Assembly (NCBI GenBank): GCA_902801755.1
Contig: CADCJM010000016.1
Coordinates: 1-48,719 of the forward strand
Direction: 5' to 3'
DNA length: 48,719 bases
Source: Oscillospiraceae bacterium
GTDB taxonomy: Bacteria; Bacillota; Clostridia; Saccharofermentanales; Saccharofermentanaceae
Shown here one piece after another: positions 44,934-48,719 of this stretch. Each line of letters begins with the position of its first letter. The stretch's first letter is position 1. The position numbers and the translations under genes are program-made. The notes beneath the pieces were generated by a model, which saw only the letters and a program-made list of their open reading frames with translations, did no database searches and had not been told where the DNA came from.

Positions 44934-47309
44934 GTGAATATAAAAAAGACAGCAAGTATCATTGCAGCAGTATCTTTGCTTTTGAGCATAGCTTCCTGCG
45001 ATAAGAAGACAGATCCTTCTGAGACATCTGCTGTTCAGACAGGTGAGAAAGTTTCTTCTGATTTTCCTTGGTTTGAAAGCAAGAGGATCACTATTGATCT
45101 GGGCATAGAAGAGAACGTTGACGCTGAATATACAGATACTAAATTTGCCGGCGTGGACGATAAGTATATTGTTGTTGTCACAACTGTTTACTACAAGCTG
45201 CTTGGTGATGATAATACTGTCACTGACAGTGATCTGCAGGAATATGAGAATTCTACGACTCCGATAGTTTCTGTTTTTGACAGATCCAAAGGTGAAACAG
45301 TTAAACACATCAATGTTAAGAATGATATTTCTGTTGAGGGAATCATTGATGTTATTAACTATGCTTCAGGCAGGATTACTGTTACGTCCCTTAAATACGA
45401 TGCTTCTGCCAACAAAACAACAAACATAGAAACCGATATTGATCCGTTATCCGGAAGTGTTTTGGATACCCGCAGGATTGATGGTGAAGTTAAAGATTCT
45501 GTCGACCGCACATATACCATTGGTAAGTACAGAACAGAGATAATCAGAGACTGGAATTCCGGACTGGAAAGCTTCACTGTCAGAGTTATCTCGCCTGATG
45601 GCAATACAAAGGAAACTGAAGTTAATGGTAATGGAACACAGATCTTTTCAGTTAATGCTGTTTTGCCGGTTACTGAAACTGCAGCATTGATATGCGCAGA
45701 AACGGACAAGGGTATTATCTACTATACTTTTGATCTTGAGCAGGGTACGGCAGCACCCGCTGACCACGAAGAATACAAATGGCTTGATACATATATTTAT
45801 GGTTCATTATTGAGCGGAACAGACGGCAGGACTTATTATGCCTCTCCGCTTGGTATTTCCAGGATAAATTTGGAAAAGAAAGCCGTTGAGATGGTTTTCG
45901 ATTACAGCTGGTGCAATATAAACAGACAATTACTTAACTTTTTCTTTGTGGCAGAATGTACGGGAGATTCGTTCCTTCTTTGCGGACAGAAGTATCAGCC
46001 GGGAAGTTTTATATCAAACGTTAAACCGGAATTTATGATATATGAGTTTTCCAGGGCAGCTCAGAATCCCCATGCAGGAAAAACGGTTCTTGAACTGTAT
46101 TCCGCCTACGGGGAACTGGATTACACAACAGCTGATGCCGTATTGAAGTTCAATGATACTAACAGTGAATATTTTATTGAAGTTACGGATCGTTATAATC
46201 TGAGCAAGTATTCCAGCACTGAACAGAGTGCCGGAAATGCAGATGAATACGAAGTGTATAACCTTACAGTCAATTCAAAAATGAGTGAAGCTCTTGCAGT
46301 CGATCTCATAAACGGTAAAGGTCCGGATATCTTAATGAATACAAGTACGTTTGGACTTCTAAACAATCCGAATTATTTAGCTGATCTGACAACATATATT
46401 GGTACACTTGATTCAAATAAGTATTTTACCAACGTAATCGAAGGTGCGAAGTACGACGGAGCGCTTTATCAGGTGCCGGTCACAATTGCTGTTGATGGAA
46501 TACATACGAATCCGAAGTATGCCGGAAGTTCCGGCGTCGGTTTTACGACTGCCGAATATGAAGTATTCCTCAGAGGTGCATTGAACGGCAAAGATGTAAT
46601 AGGCGACGGACAGGCGGTGTATTTCGCCAGGTTGTTCAGTGCTGAAAGAGATTTGTTTATTAAAGGCGGCAAAGTCGATTTTACGACTCCTGAGTTTAAA
46701 GAGCTTGCCAGGTATGTGAAAGACAATGCTCCGCAAAACAGCAGAGCTTTTGGCGAAGTTGTTAATGACAGTACTATCGCGGCACAGGAAGGCCGGTGTG
46801 CAATTTACAATTCCTGCCTAAGTATAAGCTCTTATTTCTCCGATACAGCAACTCTCAGCGGTGCCACAGCTGTTCTTGGCATTCCTTCTTCAGATGGCAG
46901 AGGTCCTTTATTCTCTCCCAGACGTTCTGTTGCTGTTTCCGCACAGGCAAAGAATATTGCTGCATGTGCTGAATTTGTTAAGATGCTCCTGTCTGATGAT
47001 GTTCAAACGAACTATGCTATGTGTGACGGAATTACAGTCAACAGGGAAGCTTTGAAGCAGGCTGCGAGAACTGCAGTTGACTACTATAATACGGGGTCAA
47101 ACGGTACAAGAAAGAAGTATTCAGAAGAAACCGTAAATGATCTGGAGAAAGTAATATTGTACTGTTCAAGAATGAATTCGGTTGATTCAGAGATTAACCT
47201 CATACTTATTGAAGAGATGCCGGCCTACTTCTTAGGACAAAAAGATCTGGATGATGTAATAAAAATTGCTCAAGACCGGGTGCAGAAGGTGCTGGGTGAG
47301 CGAGGATAA
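44934..47309 (+). CDS. large lipoprotein with extracellular solute-binding-like domain
   Basis: 791 residues from GTG 44934; ribosome binding site weak. Signal peptide with lipobox SIASC (Cys22). The first ~370 residues form a repeat or propeller-like region; the rest resembles extracellular solute-binding proteins (LINGKGPDILMNTSTFGLLN; YQVPVTIAVDGIHTNPKYAG; PRRSVAVSAQAKNIAACAEF). The layout is the same as the outer part of the BlaR-like receptor at 38242, so the two are probably paralogs, one free lipoprotein and one fused to a protease. No permease is nearby, so it likely acts as a sensor or decoy, not a transporter. Confidence 0.78.
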   Translation: MNIKKTASIIAAVSLLLSIASCDKKTDPSETSAVQTGEKVSSDFPWFESKRITIDLGIEENVDAEYTDTKFAGVDDKYIVVVTTVYYKLLGDDNTVTDSDLQEYENSTTPIVSVFDRSKGETVKHINVKNDISVEGIIDVINYASGRITVTSLKYDASANKTTNIETDIDPLSGSVLDTRRIDGEVKDSVDRTYTIGKYRTEIIRDWNSGLESFTVRVISPDGNTKETEVNGNGTQIFSVNAVLPVTETAALICAETDKGIIYYTFDLEQGTAAPADHEEYKWLDTYIYGSLLSGTDGRTYYASPLGISRINLEKKAVEMVFDYSWCNINRQLLNFFFVAECTGDSFLLCGQKYQPGSFISNVKPEFMIYEFSRAAQNPHAGKTVLELYSAYGELDYTTADAVLKFNDTNSEYFIEVTDRYNLSKYSSTEQSAGNADEYEVYNLTVNSKMSEALAVDLINGKGPDILMNTSTFGLLNNPNYLADLTTYIGTLDSNKYFTNVIEGAKYDGALYQVPVTIAVDGIHTNPKYAGSSGVGFTTAEYEVFLRGALNGKDVIGDGQAVYFARLFSAERDLFIKGGKVDFTTPEFKELARYVKDNAPQNSRAFGEVVNDSTIAAQEGRCAIYNSCLSISSYFSDTATLSGATAVLGIPSSDGRGPLFSPRRSVAVSAQAKNIAACAEFVKMLLSDDVQTNYAMCDGITVNREALKQAARTAVDYYNTGSNGTRKKYSEETVNDLEKVILYCSRMNSVDSEINLILIEEMPAYFLGQKDLDDVIKIAQDRVQKVLGERG

Positions 47310-47536
47310 GGGCGAAGTGAAATGTATTTGTTCAGTAATTGTCTTTATTAACTTCGGATTTCTAACCTCTTTTGATTGTAATTATTACAACACTAATTGT
47401 TTATACGCATTTCATAAAATATTGTATTTCAAATGGGATTTTTGGGGAAATTTTTCCGTCTAATTTAATGTAGAGCAAAAGCGGAGGACGCTCTGACGAT
47501 GCTTTACAGCAATGCGCGCATAGGAGTAGAAGTTTA

Positions 47537-48052
47537 ATGAGTAACACAGAGAACTTCAAATTGGTACAAAAGGCAAAAAGGCGGGATCCTGAAGCCTTTA
47601 CTGAACTAATGAACCTTTATATGAAGGACATGTATCGAACAGCGGTTGCAATACTGATGAATGATGCGGATGCAGCTGATGCGATACAGGAAACTATCCT
47701 TGCATGTTGGGAACGGCTGAGTTCCCTTCGTGACAACAAGCTTTTTAAAACATGGATGACAAGAATCCTGATCAACAAATGCCACGATATCAGAAAGAAG
47801 AGAATAGACACTGTAGATATCAGTGAGCATGAAGAACTTGCCTTTCATGAAGATGAAAGCAATTTGGAAATAAAGGAAGCCATAGAGCAGCTGGATGAAA
47901 AATACAGGGTGCCGATCATGATGTTTTATGGTGACGGGTATAGCACTAAAGAAATTGCAGCTATACTCAATGTCCCTGTAAGCACCATACAAACGAGGCT
48001 TTCAAGAGGCAGGGCGCAGTTGGCCAGATATTTTGACAATGGTATGGAGTAA
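47537..48052 (+). CDS. ECF-type RNA polymerase sigma factor
   Basis: 171 residues. Region 2 (DPEAFTELMNLYMKDMYRTA; DAADAIQETILACWERLSSL) and region 4 (DEKYRVPIMMFYGDGYSTKE; LNVPVSTIQTRLSRGRAQL) are clear; region 3 is missing, as in ECF factors. It directs polymerase to a stress or envelope regulon and is usually held by the membrane anti-sigma factor encoded next, which starts 4 nt after its stop. I could not identify its target promoters within the window. Confidence 0.93.
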   Translation: MSNTENFKLVQKAKRRDPEAFTELMNLYMKDMYRTAVAILMNDADAADAIQETILACWERLSSLRDNKLFKTWMTRILINKCHDIRKKRIDTVDISEHEELAFHEDESNLEIKEAIEQLDEKYRVPIMMFYGDGYSTKEIAAILNVPVSTIQTRLSRGRAQLARYFDNGME

Positions 48053-48056
48053 TCAT

Positions 48057-48719
48057 ATGAAGGATTTTAGTCGTGCAGTTAAAGAAATGAACGTGCCTGA
48101 TATAGTTCAGGAAAAGGCTCAGAACGCTTTTGCCCAAATTCAGGAGGAAAGCAGAATGAGCAAAAACAGCAATATTCGAAGAAGTTTTTTCAAGAGCCCA
48201 GCGGTCGCGGCAGCAGCTATAGTCGCAGTTGTACTGATAGGTGGTGGTGTAGCGTGGGCTGCAAACGGCGGATTGGCTGGATTCCTGTCCAAGTTTATGC
48301 CAGAGGAAGAAGTAAACGGGAGATTGGATTCTCCCTCGGAGAATGAGATAAAAATCAGTCAAATTGAGGGTGAAGACTATGGTCCGCTTTGGACAATTGA
48401 AGAATACTGGTATGATGGTGCGACTTTATACTTTACAGCAACTGCCCCACAGAAGGTAATCGATGCCGGCAACATGATTGTCGAATATAGTGACCACGCT
48501 TATGTGAATGGCACGGATTGTCAATTGTCGGCTGCTGGATGGTGGGATGAAACCACTGAAACGTATACCGGACACTACATCTGTTATGTTGATCTCTCAA
48601 ATGCGGATACCAGTTCCGGGAAGGTATCTCTTGTAACCCATCTGAAATTGAATCAATACAAGATTATGCCTGAATTACTTACGGCTCAGGAAAACAATGA
48701 GGTTAAGACGATAGCCGAG
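48057..48719 (+). CDS. probable anti-sigma factor, DUF4179-like (3' partial)
   Basis: ATG 48057 opens a frame that runs to the window end without a stop (221 codons visible). A short cytoplasmic N-terminus (MKDFSRAVKEMNVPDIVQEK) is followed by one membrane helix near residues 49-69 (AVAAAAIVAVVLIGGGVAWAA), then an extracytoplasmic domain with GPLWTIEEYWYDGATLYFTA. Layout and position after an ECF sigma gene are those of DUF4179-type anti-sigma factors. The N-terminal part would bind the sigma factor and the outer domain would receive the signal. Confidence 0.78.
   Translation, partial: MKDFSRAVKEMNVPDIVQEKAQNAFAQIQEESRMSKNSNIRRSFFKSPAVAAAAIVAVVLIGGGVAWAANGGLAGFLSKFMPEEEVNGRLDSPSENEIKISQIEGEDYGPLWTIEEYWYDGATLYFTATAPQKVIDAGNMIVEYSDHAYVNGTDCQLSAAGWWDETTETYTGHYICYVDLSNADTSSGKVSLVTHLKLNQYKIMPELLTAQENNEVKTIAE

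Overview
The window looks like chromosomal DNA of a mid-GC anaerobic Firmicute (class Clostridia). The evidence is the AGGAGG-type ribosome binding sites, many lipoproteins with Thr/Glu/Ser-rich linkers, BlaI/BlaR-type and OmpR-type regulators, and the families present. There are no rRNA or tRNA genes, no CRISPR array and no phage module. A Saccharofermentans- or Ruminococcaceae-like host is a guess from style only.

Layout. 1-2396: end of a carboxynorspermidine synthase-like gene and nspC (polyamine synthesis). 2412-9997: lipoproteins, a two-component system with its own lipoprotein, a membrane-anchored Ntn hydrolase and a GNAT acetyltransferase. 9994-11389: an orphan sugar-type ABC permease, then a gene-free stretch with 42-nt tandem repeats ending in a T-box-like motif and a strong terminator. 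11390-18459: O-acetylhomoserine sulfhydrylase (metY), a GNAT, a sulfonate/taurine-type ABC importer whose ATPase gene is broken, and a MacB/LolD-like exporter with a DUF4418 protein.

18460-30482 is the most striking part. It holds two paralogous LysR regulators sharing an operator motif (TATAAC-N5-GTTATA), an HD protein, two tiny paralogous four-cysteine proteins, and a probable cysteine-codon attenuator with a 33-residue leader peptide. After these comes a complete nitrogenase-like operon: NifD-like, NifK-like, NifH and a NifB-like radical SAM protein with its NifX-like domain at the wrong end, followed by a methionine-type ABC importer (metNIQ), a MORN-like repeat protein and a MnaT/Pat-like acetyltransferase. 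nifE, nifN, nifV and molybdate genes are absent, and the sulfur genes around it (metY, metNIQ, sulfonate-type importer) fit a methylthio-alkane reductase (Mar)-type enzyme better than nitrogen fixation. That enzyme would release methanethiol from organic sulfur compounds for MetY to build methionine. The substrate is inferred, not shown.

30531-37615: a PRTase, a zinc-ribbon membrane protein pair, a LysR divergent from an alpha/beta hydrolase operon, a cyclophilin-like lipoprotein and a GH127 glycosidase. 37816-48719: a BlaI repressor with clear operators, a BlaR1-like M56 membrane protease fused to a solute-binding-protein-like sensor, two paralogous lipoproteins separated by the remnant of a deleted gene, a DUF3800 gene with a structured leader RNA, a large solute-binding lipoprotein, and an ECF sigma factor with the start of its probable anti-sigma factor. 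Part of this last region (about 41.3-43.9 kb) is visibly AT-richer than the rest.
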